In this document: in pieces, positions 50,971 through 61,052 of the stretch
How the letters are laid out: each line of letters starts with the position of its first letter
How positions within the stretch are numbered: the first letter of the stretch is position 1
Program-made: the position numbers and the translations under genes
Notes under the pieces: model-generated
Told to the model about the DNA's origin: nothing
Databases searched by the model: none
The model's input: the letters and a program-made list of their open reading frames with translations, nothing else
Source of the DNA: Mycolicibacterium sp.
GTDB taxonomy: Bacteria > Actinomycetota > Actinomycetes > Mycobacteriales > Mycobacteriaceae
DNA: 64,000 bases
NCBI GenBank assembly: GCA_020637165.1
Contig: JACJWN010000011.1
Location: 1 to 64,000, forward strand
Direction of reading: 5' to 3'

Positions 50971-52902
50971 GTGTGCGGACTGCTTGCGCTGGTGGGAGAC
51001 GCGGCCGGCTCCATCACCGATGACACCGTCGCAGCCGTGGCCGGCGCGTCGCACCTCATGCGACACCGGGGTCCCGACGAGCCGGGCACCTGGGCCGACG
51101 ACCGGGTGGTCCTCGGCTTCAACCGGCTCTCGATCATCGACATCGCGCATTCCCACCAGCCGCTGCGTTGGGGGCCCCCGGAGGAACCGGACCGCTATGT
51201 GCTGGTGTTCAACGGCGAGATCTACAACTACCTGGAGCTTCGGGAGGTACTGCGCACGGAGTTCGGCGCCACCTTCCACACCGACGGCGACGGCGAGGCG
51301 ATCGTCGCGGCCTACCACTACTGGGGTACCGAATCGCTGAGCCGGCTACGCGGGATGTTCGCCTTCGCGCTGTGGGACACCGTCCGCGAGGAGTTGTTCT
51401 GCGCCCGCGACCCGTTCGGCATCAAGCCGCTGTTCGTGGCGACCGGCCCGGGCGGCACCGCGGTCGGCAGTGAGAAGAAGTGTCTCCTGGACCTGGCCGA
51501 CACCCTCGGCCTGGACACCGACCTCGACACCCGGGCCCTGCAGCACTACACCGTCCTGCAGTACGTTCCCGAGCCGGAGACCCTGCACCGCGGGGTACGC
51601 CGGCTGGAATCCGGCTGCTACGCGGTGATCCGCCCAGGCCGGCCCCCGGCCGTCACCCGTTACTTCCGGCCGCGCTTCGACGCCGTGCCGTTTCGCACCG
51701 GCGCCGAACAGGCCCGCTACGACGAGATCACCGCGGTGTTGGAGGACTCGGTCGCCAAGCACATGCGGGCCGACGTCACCGTCGGGGCATTCCTGTCCGG
51801 CGGTATCGACTCCACCGCCATCGCCGCGCTGGCCATCCGTCACAACCCCCGGCTGATCACCTTCACCACCGGCTTCGAGCGTGAGGGTTTTTCGGAGGTC
51901 GACGTCGCGGTCGCCTCCGCCGAGGCCATCGGGGCGCGCCACATCGCAAAGGTGGTCAGCCAGGCGGAGTTCGTCGCCGCACTGCCGGAGATCGTCTGGT
52001 ACCTCGATGAGCCGGTCGCCGATCCGGCCCTGGTCCCGCTGTTCTTCATCGCCCGGGAGGCCCGCAAGCACGTCAAGGTGGTGCTTTCCGGGGAGGGCGC
52101 CGACGAACTCTTCGGCGGATACACCATCTACCGCGAACCGCTGTCGCTGAAGGCGTTCGACTATCTGCCCCGCGGCGTGCGCAAGTCGCTGGGCAAGGCA
52201 TCCAAGCCGCTGCCGGAGGGCATGCGGGGCAAGAGCCTGCTGCACCGCGGATCACTCACCCTCGAGGAGCGCTACTACGGCAACGCGCGCAGTTTCTCCG
52301 ACGAGCACCTGCGCGCCGTACTGGCCGAGTTCAACCCGGGGTGGACCCACACCGACGTGACCGCCGCGATCTATGCGGAGTCGCAGAACTGGGATCCGGT
52401 GGCGCGCATGCAGCACATCGACCTGTTCACCTGGCTGCGCGGGGACATCCTGGTCAAGGCCGACAAGATGACGATGGCCAACTCCCTGGAGCTGCGGGTT
52501 CCCTTCCTGGACCCCGAGGTGTTCGCGGTGGCCTCGCGGCTGCCGTTCGACCAGAAGATCACCCGAACCACCACCAAGTACGCATTGCGCCGCGCCCTGG
52601 AGCCGATCGTGCCGGCCCACGTGCTCCACCGCGCCAAACTCGGGTTCCCGGTGCCCATTCGGCACTGGCTGCGCTCCGGGGAATTGATGGATTGGGCCTA
52701 CCGGATGATCGGGGCCTCGGGCGCCGGCCATCTGGTGGACCTGGCCGCCGTGCGAGCCATGCTCGACCAGCACCGCGCCGGCGAGGGCGACCACAGCCGA
52801 CGGCTGTGGACGGTGCTGATCTTCCTGCTCTGGTACGCGATTTTCGTCGAGGGCAGCATCACTCCGCAGATCAGCGAGCCGCAGTACCCGGTCCAGTTGT
52901 GA
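50971..52902 (+). CDS. asnB: Glutamine-hydrolysing asparagine synthetase AsnB
   Basis: A 643-residue class II amidotransferase. The N-terminal nucleophile Cys2 follows the GTG start (MCGLLALVGD); HRGPDEPGTW and VFNGEIYNYLELR complete the glutaminase domain (about 1-210). The synthetase domain has the PP-loop FLSGGIDSTAIAALA (about 270) and VVLSGEGADELFGGY. It converts aspartate to asparagine; the Rv2201 homologue has also been linked to mDAP amidation and antibiotic resistance, an alternative role. It is divergent from ctaC. The end overlaps a possible GTG start of the next gene (GTGA). Confidence 0.95.
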   Translation: MCGLLALVGDAAGSITDDTVAAVAGASHLMRHRGPDEPGTWADDRVVLGFNRLSIIDIAHSHQPLRWGPPEEPDRYVLVFNGEIYNYLELREVLRTEFGATFHTDGDGEAIVAAYHYWGTESLSRLRGMFAFALWDTVREELFCARDPFGIKPLFVATGPGGTAVGSEKKCLLDLADTLGLDTDLDTRALQHYTVLQYVPEPETLHRGVRRLESGCYAVIRPGRPPAVTRYFRPRFDAVPFRTGAEQARYDEITAVLEDSVAKHMRADVTVGAFLSGGIDSTAIAALAIRHNPRLITFTTGFEREGFSEVDVAVASAEAIGARHIAKVVSQAEFVAALPEIVWYLDEPVADPALVPLFFIAREARKHVKVVLSGEGADELFGGYTIYREPLSLKAFDYLPRGVRKSLGKASKPLPEGMRGKSLLHRGSLTLEERYYGNARSFSDEHLRAVLAEFNPGWTHTDVTAAIYAESQNWDPVARMQHIDLFTWLRGDILVKADKMTMANSLELRVPFLDPEVFAVASRLPFDQKITRTTTKYALRRALEPIVPAHVLHRAKLGFPVPIRHWLRSGELMDWAYRMIGASGAGHLVDLAAVRAMLDQHRAGEGDHSRRLWTVLIFLLWYAIFVEGSITPQISEPQYPVQL

Positions 52903-52940
52903 CTGAGTGGCCAGTCGGCTGCGCTACGTTTATCCGCGAG

Positions 52941-54122
52941 ATGCCCGAGAATCCCGAGGTCGGCGAGCCAATGGACCACAAATGCCCGGCCTGTCGGTCG
53001 GCTGTCCCCTCGTCGCCGTTCTGCGGCGAATGCGGCGAACCTCAAAACGGCCGCCGGTTTCCGCTGCGGCCGGCGACCTTCGCCGTCGCGCCGCGCGAAC
53101 GCCTCGAACTGCCGCTCGTCACCAGTTCGATCTTCCCGCAGCTGGCCGAGAAATACCGCACACCATTCCGCCACGGGCTGTTCCTGGTGCTGACAATGCT
53201 GGTGGCGTTTTCTTTGCTGCGGCTGCTCGGACCACTGGTCGTCGTCGTCTCCTTCGGAATCCCCCTGCTGTTCGGGCTGTACGTCTGGCGCTCCGACGCC
53301 CTCAGCGATATCCCCGCTCCCGCCCTGGCCGCCTCGGTGATCCTCGGCGGAGGGCTTGGCGCGGCATGGTGGATATGGACCGGAAACCTGGTCGCCGACG
53401 AGTACGACATTCCCTTAGGTGCCGCATCGCAGTTGCAGGGGGCGATCAGCTTTGGCTTGCTCGTCACCCTGGTCGGCGGCGCGATCATGTTGCTGCCCGC
53501 GCTGGCGGTGCGGATGCTGCGTCCTCCGGCGCGCGAGTCCCTCGACGGCTTCCTGATCGGCGCGCTGGGGGCGCTGTCGTACTCTGCGGCGGGCACCATC
53601 ACCTGGCTGGCGCCACAGTTCTTCCAAGGTCTGCTCAACATCTACGGCCCAGGTCTACTGCTCGAACAAGCACTGCTCTACGGCTTGGTCGACCCGCTGA
53701 CCGCCGCGGCTACAGGCGGTGTGCTCGGACTGGCGTTGTGGTTCCGGCCTGCCGACCGAGGCGGACGGCAGGCCCGGCGCATCCGAGCGCTGTTGTGGAT
53801 CCTGGCCACCTTCTGCTTGGCGCTCTACATGGCCGTCTATGTCCTGGATGCCTCGGAGCTGCCGCGGTTCGCCGAAATCGGGTTCAACACCGTGATTACC
53901 GCTGCCGCCCTGGTGACGGCGCGCATCGGGGTACAGGCAGCGCTGTTGTACGAAGAGTCGCAGCCCGCGACCCATGCTCCGGTCCATTGCGAGCACTGTG
54001 AGCAGACTGTTCCGGAAATGTCGTTCTGTCCTCAGTGCGGGGCCGCCACTCGGGCCTTGTCGCGGTCCGCGCGGCGCCTACGGCGTCAGTCCCCTCCGAA
54101 GCCGGCCGTGGGGGGCGAGTGA
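52941..54122 (+). CDS. Polytopic membrane protein with zinc ribbons at both ends
   Basis: A 393-residue protein. An N-terminal zinc ribbon (Cys15, Cys18, Cys28, Cys31) and a C-terminal one (Cys350, Cys353, Cys363, Cys366) flank about eight or nine TM helices between residues 75 and 340. The central DGFLIGALGALSYSAAG and VDPLTAAATGGVLGLA resemble PrsW-type membrane proteases in spacing, but I do not see the PrsW Glu pairs or His, so a proteolytic role is not supported. Possible starts are GTG 52899 (overlapping the asnB stop), ATG 52941 and ATG 52971. It is 1 nt from the sedolisin gene. Confidence 0.85.
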   Translation: MPENPEVGEPMDHKCPACRSAVPSSPFCGECGEPQNGRRFPLRPATFAVAPRERLELPLVTSSIFPQLAEKYRTPFRHGLFLVLTMLVAFSLLRLLGPLVVVVSFGIPLLFGLYVWRSDALSDIPAPALAASVILGGGLGAAWWIWTGNLVADEYDIPLGAASQLQGAISFGLLVTLVGGAIMLLPALAVRMLRPPARESLDGFLIGALGALSYSAAGTITWLAPQFFQGLLNIYGPGLLLEQALLYGLVDPLTAAATGGVLGLALWFRPADRGGRQARRIRALLWILATFCLALYMAVYVLDASELPRFAEIGFNTVITAAALVTARIGVQAALLYEESQPATHAPVHCEHCEQTVPEMSFCPQCGAATRALSRSARRLRRQSPPKPAVGGE

Positions 54123-54123
54123 G

Positions 54124-55749
54124 ATGACCAGAACGATGAGCCGCAATGTCCGGCGGTTCTCCCACGCGGCCGTCGCCGCCACGTTGGGTGCGACATTGGC
54201 CCTCATCGGCGCCGACCGACCGGCGCTCCCCCAAACCGGCGCCGTGATCGGGGGCCCGTTGGCCCGCATGCTGGCCGCATCTACCGACCTGGGTCCCGCC
54301 CAGGGTGACCGGGTGCAGTTAACCGCATCGCTGCGCGACGCTTCCCTCCCGAACCGACTTGAGGGCTGGGCCCGTGGAAACGGCCTATCGGTCCGCTGGC
54401 GCGACGGTAACGACTGGGCGGTGGTCGAAGGCGCCCCGGAGTCCGTCGGCAAGGCGCTGGGCGTGGCGATACACGACTACCGGGCCCGTGACGGGTCAGA
54501 TTCCGGTCAGGTCTACTACGCCTCGCCGCAGCAGCCGGCCGTGCCCCGCGCCCTGCGATCCGAAGTGGCCGGACTGGGCCGGATTCTCAGCCGCCTTCCC
54601 TATCGCGAGGCCCTCCCGCCCACGCCGCCGCGTGACGTTCCCGATGGTGGGCTACTGCCGCACCAGCTGCTGACCGCCTACAACGCCAAACCCCTGACCG
54701 ACGACGGCTACACCGGCAAGGGAATCACGGTCGTGGTGTTTGCCTTCGACGGATTCGACCAACCCGATATGGACAGCTTCGCCGACTGGTTCGACCTGCC
54801 CCCCTTCGCTCCGCAGGTCGTCGGCGGCATGCCCGAACAGCGCAGCGGGGAAGCCACCATGGATCTGCAGGTGATCCACGCCGTCGCACCGGACGCCAAG
54901 CTGGTCCTGGTCAACGCCCGGCCCAGTGTCGAGGGTGACGGCGGCTTCGAGAAACTGGCCCAGTTGCTGGAGTCGGTGGACTCCCAGTTCCCCGGTGCGG
55001 TCTGGAGCTTCTCGATCGGCTGGGGTTGCGACCGGCTGTTCACCGCCGCCGATCTGGCTCCGGTGCGTGCGGCCCTGGCCAAGGCGGTGCGCAACGGCAC
55101 CACACCGTTCGTCGCCAGCGGCGATCTCGCCGGGCTGGAATGCAAGGGCGGCCACGATTGGTCGGATCCGCCGAGCCCCGACGATGTCGGTGTCGACGCC
55201 TTCGCCTCGTTCCCGGAGGTGACCGCCGTCGGCGGCACCCGGCTGTCGACCGACGCCGAGGGCCGGTGGCTTTCCGAGCAGTCCTGGTACGACGTGCCCC
55301 TCACCCAGGGCAGCGCAGGAGGCGCGTCGATGCTGTACCGCCGGCCCTCCTGGCAAACGATCGACCCGGACGCCGGGCCGCCCGACAGTCGGCTGGTCCC
55401 CGACATCGCCGCCGTCGGAGACCCGTTCACCGGCGTGAAGTTCGTCTTCGGGCAACAAGTGCTCGTCGGCGGGGGGACATCGCAATCCGCGCCGATCTGG
55501 GCCGGCTTCGCGGCGATCATCAACCAGATGTACGAGGCCAGCGGCACAGAGCCCCTGGGCGAGCTGAACCCGGTGCTCTACCAGGTGGCCCGGGGCGCTA
55601 CGGCACCGAGCTTTCGCGATATCCGACTCGGCGGCAACGCGATCACACCGGGCGGGCGCCCCGGCTATGACATGGTGACCGGTCTGGGCAGTCCCAATGT
55701 GGAGAACCTGGCGAAGAACATCCTGCTGGCCCGATCGGCGGGTCGATGA
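54124..55749 (+). CDS. Secreted sedolisin (S53) serine-carboxyl peptidase
   Basis: A 541-residue protease. A signal peptide (about 1-35) is followed by a pro-kumamolisin propeptide (about 60-160) and a subtilisin-like catalytic domain. The sedolisin triad is complete: Glu243 and Asp247 (GEATMDL), Ser453 (GGTSQSAP) and oxyanion Asp334 (VASGDL). The C-terminal calcium site is recognisable (FRDIRLGGNAI and GYDMVTGLGSPN). Sedolisins are usually active at acid pH after self-cleavage of the propeptide. The ATG lies 1 nt after the stop of the zinc-ribbon gene, and the stop overlaps the next gene by 4 nt. I know no counterpart at this position in M. tuberculosis. Confidence 0.93.
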   Translation: MTRTMSRNVRRFSHAAVAATLGATLALIGADRPALPQTGAVIGGPLARMLAASTDLGPAQGDRVQLTASLRDASLPNRLEGWARGNGLSVRWRDGNDWAVVEGAPESVGKALGVAIHDYRARDGSDSGQVYYASPQQPAVPRALRSEVAGLGRILSRLPYREALPPTPPRDVPDGGLLPHQLLTAYNAKPLTDDGYTGKGITVVVFAFDGFDQPDMDSFADWFDLPPFAPQVVGGMPEQRSGEATMDLQVIHAVAPDAKLVLVNARPSVEGDGGFEKLAQLLESVDSQFPGAVWSFSIGWGCDRLFTAADLAPVRAALAKAVRNGTTPFVASGDLAGLECKGGHDWSDPPSPDDVGVDAFASFPEVTAVGGTRLSTDAEGRWLSEQSWYDVPLTQGSAGGASMLYRRPSWQTIDPDAGPPDSRLVPDIAAVGDPFTGVKFVFGQQVLVGGGTSQSAPIWAGFAAIINQMYEASGTEPLGELNPVLYQVARGATAPSFRDIRLGGNAITPGGRPGYDMVTGLGSPNVENLAKNILLARSAGR

Positions 55750-56429
55750 CCGCGCCGTCCCGCGTCCGAAGGATCCTGGCACGCGGCCCCAAGTACTACG
55801 TGGTTCTGGGGCTGTGGACCGTCGGCTTGGCGGTCGCACTCTTCCTGCTGACCCTGATCAACACCAGAGTCGAACCTGTGCCGCTCTACCTCTGCCCGCC
55901 GGACTGCGGGCGGCCGCCGACCGGCCTGCCGATCTCGACCAATCCCCGCTTCACCGCGCCCGACGGGGCGTTCTCAGTCTCCTATCCGGCACCGGGAGCC
56001 GCCTACAACGTCACCACTGAACCCAATGGTGTGACCGCGGAATGGACCGCCGGGGACGGCGGCACCCTCAGGCTGTTCGGGACGCCCGCGGCGGGCCGGG
56101 ACGCCCGCCAGGTGGTCGACGATGTGATCGCTGAGGCATTCCCCGACGCCGCGGTGGCCTACGAACTGCCCAACGCCACCGTGGGCTACGAACTCGGCTA
56201 CGGGGTGGCCGCCGACTTCGCCCCGCCGAGCAGATCTGATCCGCTGCGGATCATGGTCATCGCCGCGGTCAAGAACGACCTGGCGCTGGTCGCCGTCGCC
56301 GAGGGGCCGTTCCGTCAGTTCCGGCCCGGGTTCGGACCCGGGCCGCCATCGCCGGCCAACCTGCAGATTGCCCAGGACATGGGCAAGTACCTCGACAGCT
56401 TCAGCTGGCAGGGCGACCCGCCCCGCTGA
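55746..56429 (+). CDS. Membrane-anchored exported protein of the sedolisin cassette
   Basis: A 227-residue protein. A basic N-terminus, one TM helix (about 18-39) and an exported domain starting with a Cys pair (YLCPPDCGRPPTG) are seen. A beta-rich domain follows with FTAPDGAFSVSYPAPGAAYNV and a C-terminal PANLQIAQDMGKYLDSFSW helix. I do not recognise the fold. The ATG overlaps the sedolisin stop by 4 nt, so it should be made together with the protease; it could be a substrate, inhibitor or anchor. The gene ends 21 bp before the convergent adoK. Confidence 0.88.
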   Translation: MTAPSRVRRILARGPKYYVVLGLWTVGLAVALFLLTLINTRVEPVPLYLCPPDCGRPPTGLPISTNPRFTAPDGAFSVSYPAPGAAYNVTTEPNGVTAEWTAGDGGTLRLFGTPAAGRDARQVVDDVIAEAFPDAAVAYELPNATVGYELGYGVAADFAPPSRSDPLRIMVIAAVKNDLALVAVAEGPFRQFRPGFGPGPPSPANLQIAQDMGKYLDSFSWQGDPPR

Positions 56430-56450
56430 GGCCGATCGGCCCGGGACGAG

Positions 56451-58213
<1,763 letters not shown>

Positions 58214-58229
58214 GCCGGCGGCCCGGGGC

Positions 58230-58598
58230 TCAGTTGAAGGAGTCGCCGCAGGCGCAGGAGCCGGTGGCGTTCGGGTTGTCGATGGTGAAACCCTGCTTCT
58301 CGATGGTGTCGACGAAGTCGATGGTGGCGCCCTGCACATAAGGGGCGCTCATCCGGTCGACGGTCAGGGTGACCCCGCCGAACTCGACGGTGAGGTCTCC
58401 GTCGAGGGCACGATCATCAAAGAACAGGTTGTACCGCAGGCCGGCGCAACCGCCCGGCTGCACGGCGATCCGCAGCGCCAGGTCGTCCCGGCCCTCCTGG
58501 TCGAGCAGGGCCTTGGCCTTGGCGGCGGCGGCATCGGTGAGGGTCACCCCATGGGTGGTGGTCTCCGCCTCGGTCGCGGTGGCCGACTCGTCAGTCAT
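58230..58598 (-). CDS. A-type iron-sulfur carrier (ErpA/IscA-like, Rv2204c-like)
   Basis: A 122-residue HesB/IscA protein. The three conserved cysteines are present: one in PGGCAGLRYNL and two in the C-terminal GSCACGDSF. Such carriers deliver [2Fe-2S] or [4Fe-4S] clusters to target enzymes. It lies 16 bp from the convergent Rv2203-like gene, close to haem and iron-sulfur rich respiratory genes, though no direct link is shown. Confidence 0.95.
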   Translation of the reverse strand: MTDESATATEAETTTHGVTLTDAAAAKAKALLDQEGRDDLALRIAVQPGGCAGLRYNLFFDDRALDGDLTVEFGGVTLTVDRMSAPYVQGATIDFVDTIEKQGFTIDNPNATGSCACGDSFN

Positions 58599-58688
58599 TA
58601 CGTCTCCTCGTGGATCTCCGGGCTCGCGGTGGGCCTCGGGGCCCTACCGGCAACAGGCCGACAACAACAACCGTACCCGCTGTACAGA

Positions 58689-59762
58689 CTATTCCCCGGG
58701 CAGATCCGCCGCCGTCCGCCTGGCCAGCCCCATCAGCTGGCCGGAGGCGTCGCTGATTGCGCGTTCCACCGAACCGGCATACTCCGACAGCGAGTGCGCC
58801 GCCGTGATCCCCGCAGCGAGCAACTGCTGCGCTCCCAACTCGACCTGACCCGCGAGCACCGCGACCGGCACCCCCCGGCCGCGGGCCTCGGTGGCCAGTG
58901 CCCCGACCACCTTGCCGTGCAGCGACTGGTCGTCCAGGCGGCCCTCACCGGTCACCACGAGATCGGCGGCGGCCACTTCGGCCGGGGTCCCGGTGTGGGC
59001 GGCGATCAGGGCGGCACCCGACTCCCGCTTGCCGCCCAATGCCAGCAGCGCCGCGCCGAGGCCACCGGCCGCCCCCGCGCCCGGCGAATCCGTCACCGAC
59101 CGTCCCGACGCCACCTCCAACTCGGCGGCCCAGTCCCGCAACCGTGCCTCGAGCACCTCCACCGTCGCCGGGTCCGCGCCTTTCTGCGGGCCGAAGACGT
59201 GCGCCGCCCCACGCGGCCCCAGCAGGGGGTGTTCGACATCGGTGGCCGCGATCAGCCGGATCCCCGCCGTCCTTAGGAGAGCCTCGCCCGGACCCCCGAG
59301 CGCACCCACCATCCCCCGCCCGCCGTCGGTGCAGGCGCTGCCACCCAGTCCGACCACGACGGTGGCCGCACCCCGGTCGATTGCGGCCCCGATGAGTTCC
59401 CCGACTCCGGCGCTTTGCGCGGCCAGGGCGGTCGACACCGAGGGCGGCCCGCCCAGCAGCGTCAGCCCGCATGCCTGCGCGCACTCCAGATAGGCCGTCG
59501 CGGTGTCCGGGTCGAACACCCAGGCCGCATCCACCGGGCGGCCCAGCGGACCCTCGACCCGGCTCCGCAGCCGCTGCATGCGCGGGTTCCGCGTCGCCAG
59601 CACGTCCAGGAAACCCGGACCTCCGTCGGACTGCGGAACCGCCACCAGGGTGTCCGACGGGCGGGCCTGCCGCCACCCACTCGCGATCGCCTCTGCAGCC
59701 TCCACCGCAGTCAGGCTGTCACCGAAGCAGTCCGGGGCGATCAGCACCCGCAGGCCGGTCAT
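58689..59762 (-). CDS. Glycerate kinase (GlxK-type, Rv2205c-like)
   Basis: A 357-residue protein of the GckA/GlxK glycerate 2-kinase family. Features are [26 protein letters not shown] at the start, [35 protein letters not shown] and [22 protein letters not shown]. In most homologues the first motif has DSFKGS; here DCFGDS is a change at the Lys. It phosphorylates D-glycerate in glyoxylate or glycerol breakdown. The -10 TAGCCT six bases before the ATG predicts a leaderless mRNA. Confidence 0.92.
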   Translation of the reverse strand: MTGLRVLIAPDCFGDSLTAVEAAEAIASGWRQARPSDTLVAVPQSDGGPGFLDVLATRNPRMQRLRSRVEGPLGRPVDAAWVFDPDTATAYLECAQACGLTLLGGPPSVSTALAAQSAGVGELIGAAIDRGAATVVVGLGGSACTDGGRGMVGALGGPGEALLRTAGIRLIAATDVEHPLLGPRGAAHVFGPQKGADPATVEVLEARLRDWAAELEVASGRSVTDSPGAGAAGGLGAALLALGGKRESGAALIAAHTGTPAEVAAADLVVTGEGRLDDQSLHGKVVGALATEARGRGVPVAVLAGQVELGAQQLLAAGITAAHSLSEYAGSVERAISDASGQLMGLARRTAADLPGE

Positions 59763-59768
59763 TCCAGC

Positions 59769-59774
59769 AGGCTA
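59769..59774 (-). promoter_or_regulatory. Leaderless -10 box for glycerate kinase
   Basis: TAGCCT (TANNNT) on the minus strand is followed by GCTGGA and then the ATG at 59762. The gap of 6 nt fits a leaderless transcript. Confidence 0.55.
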
Positions 59775-59820
59775 CGGTGCGGGCGCCGTGGTCGCATGCC
59801 GTGCCGGCCGGCGGGCGCAG

Positions 59821-59826
59821 TAACCT
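59821..59826 (+). promoter_or_regulatory. Leaderless -10 box for the DUF3043 gene
   Basis: TAACCT (TANNNT) is followed by seven bases and then the GTG at 59834. It is back to back with the glycerate kinase -10, about 46 bp away. Confidence 0.55.
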
Positions 59827-59833
59827 GGCAGGC

Positions 59834-60496
59834 GTGAGACTGCTGGGCCGCCGCAACGATGGGGCAGACGACGCCGACGGAGCAGCCGAGGCTGAGGTCA
59901 CCCTCGAGCCCCCGCCACCGCCGGGTACCACCGCCCCCAAGGGCCGTCCCACACCCAAACGGAACGAGAGCGCCAGGCGTCGCGGCCCGGTCGCTCCTGC
60001 GCCGCTGACCACCGGCGAGGCACGCAAGCGCCGCAAGGAGCTGCGCGCGACGATGACCAAGGAGGAGCGGCAGGCCGAGAAGCAACGCCGCCGCGCGGCC
60101 CTGGCCACCCGTCGGGAGCGAATGATGGCCGGCGAAGAGGCCTTCATGCTCCCCCGTGACCGTGGCCCCGTTCGCCGCTACATCCGCGACATCGTCGACT
60201 CGCGCCGTAACCTGCTCGGTTTGTTCATGCCGGCCGGGTTGACGCTTATCTTCATGTCGATGGCCATCCCGCGACTCCAGCTGGTCATGCCCGTGGCGAT
60301 GCTCCTGATGATGCTCATCATGGCGCTCGACGCGATCTTCCTGGCGCGCAAGGCCAATCGCGCGGTCGACGCGAAGTTCCCGGACAACACCGACAGCCAC
60401 TTCAAGCTCGGGTTGTACGCAGTGGGCCGCGCCTCCCAGCTACGCCGCATGCGGGCGCCACGGCCGCAGGTGTCGCTGGGTGACAAGGTCGCCTGA
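59834..60496 (+). CDS. DUF3043 membrane protein (Rv2206-like)
   Basis: A 220-residue protein. A long basic, Pro/Arg-rich cytoplasmic region (1-125, with TTGEARKRRKELRATMTKEE) leads to RRYIRDIVDSRRNLLGLF and two TM helices (about 133-152 and 155-173). A cytoplasmic tail ends RAPRPQVSLGDKVA. DUF3043 is actinobacterial and uncharacterised. The frame is open upstream through the glycerate kinase gene, but the GTG at 59834 with a -10 box at leaderless spacing was chosen. The end overlaps one possible start of cobU. Confidence 0.88.
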   Translation: MRLLGRRNDGADDADGAAEAEVTLEPPPPPGTTAPKGRPTPKRNESARRRGPVAPAPLTTGEARKRRKELRATMTKEERQAEKQRRRAALATRRERMMAGEEAFMLPRDRGPVRRYIRDIVDSRRNLLGLFMPAGLTLIFMSMAIPRLQLVMPVAMLLMMLIMALDAIFLARKANRAVDAKFPDNTDSHFKLGLYAVGRASQLRRMRAPRPQVSLGDKVA

Positions 60497-60503
60497 GCGG
60501 CGC

Positions 60504-61052
60504 GTGCGCACCCTGGTGCTGGGCGGCATCCGTTCGGGCAAGTCACACTGGGCCGAGACCGCCATCGCCGAGAACCTCGACACCGGCGCCCAGGTGCGCT
60601 ACCTGGCCACCGGATCCGCCCCGCCCGGCGATCGGGACTGGCAGCGGCGGGTCGCTGCGCACCGTCGACGTCGCCCGGACGGGTGGCGCACCGTCGAATC
60701 CGCGGACGTGGCGGCCGAACTCCGCACCACCCCCGACATCCCCACCCTCGTCGACGACCTCGGTGGCTGGCTCACCGCGGTTCTCGACGGCCGCGGCTGG
60801 GAGGGCGGATCGGCCGAACCCGCTGTCGAGGATCTGGCTGCCGCCGTGGACACCTTCCGGGCTCCCTTGGTGCTGGTCAGCCCAGAGGTCGGCTTGACCG
60901 TGGTGTCGCCGACCACTGCCGGGCGGCGTTTCACCGACGAACTCGGTTCCCTGAACCAGCGGATGGCCAGCATTTGCGAGCGGGTGGTGCTGGTGCTCGC
61001 CGGGCAGCCGCTGTGGGTCAAACCGGCGCCGGCGACGGGGTCACGGCCGTGA
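60504..61052 (+). CDS. cobU: Adenosylcobinamide kinase/guanylyltransferase CobU
   Basis: A 182-residue bifunctional enzyme that phosphorylates adenosylcobinamide and attaches GMP, activating it for the CobS step of B12 synthesis. The P-loop GGIRSGKS is at residues 7-14. The family block [20 protein letters not shown] followed by [13 protein letters not shown] contains the guanylyl-accepting His. GTG at 60504 starts directly before the fold; GTG 60480, inside the previous gene, is the alternative. The stop overlaps cobT (GTGA). In H37Rv cobU lies elsewhere (Rv0254c). Confidence 0.93.
   Translation: MRTLVLGGIRSGKSHWAETAIAENLDTGAQVRYLATGSAPPGDRDWQRRVAAHRRRRPDGWRTVESADVAAELRTTPDIPTLVDDLGGWLTAVLDGRGWEGGSAEPAVEDLAAAVDTFRAPLVLVSPEVGLTVVSPTTAGRRFTDELGSLNQRMASICERVVLVLAGQPLWVKPAPATGSRP

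Noticed and set aside
52341-52940. Upstream extension of the zinc-ribbon gene frame into asnB
   Set aside because: The frame is open by chance inside asnB; the conserved zinc ribbon begins only after 52941.
52941-54122. PrsW-type membrane protease for the zinc-ribbon protein
   Set aside because: Spacing of two segments is similar, but the catalytic Glu pairs and His of PrsW are not visible.
54124-55749. Subtilisin (S8) assignment for the protease
   Set aside because: The Glu-x3-Asp pair, oxyanion Asp and GTSQSAP serine motif with a pro-kumamolisin domain fit S53, and the S8 His is missing.
60497-60503. Cobalamin riboswitch before cobU
   Set aside because: Only seven bases separate cobU from the previous gene, so there is no room for a riboswitch.
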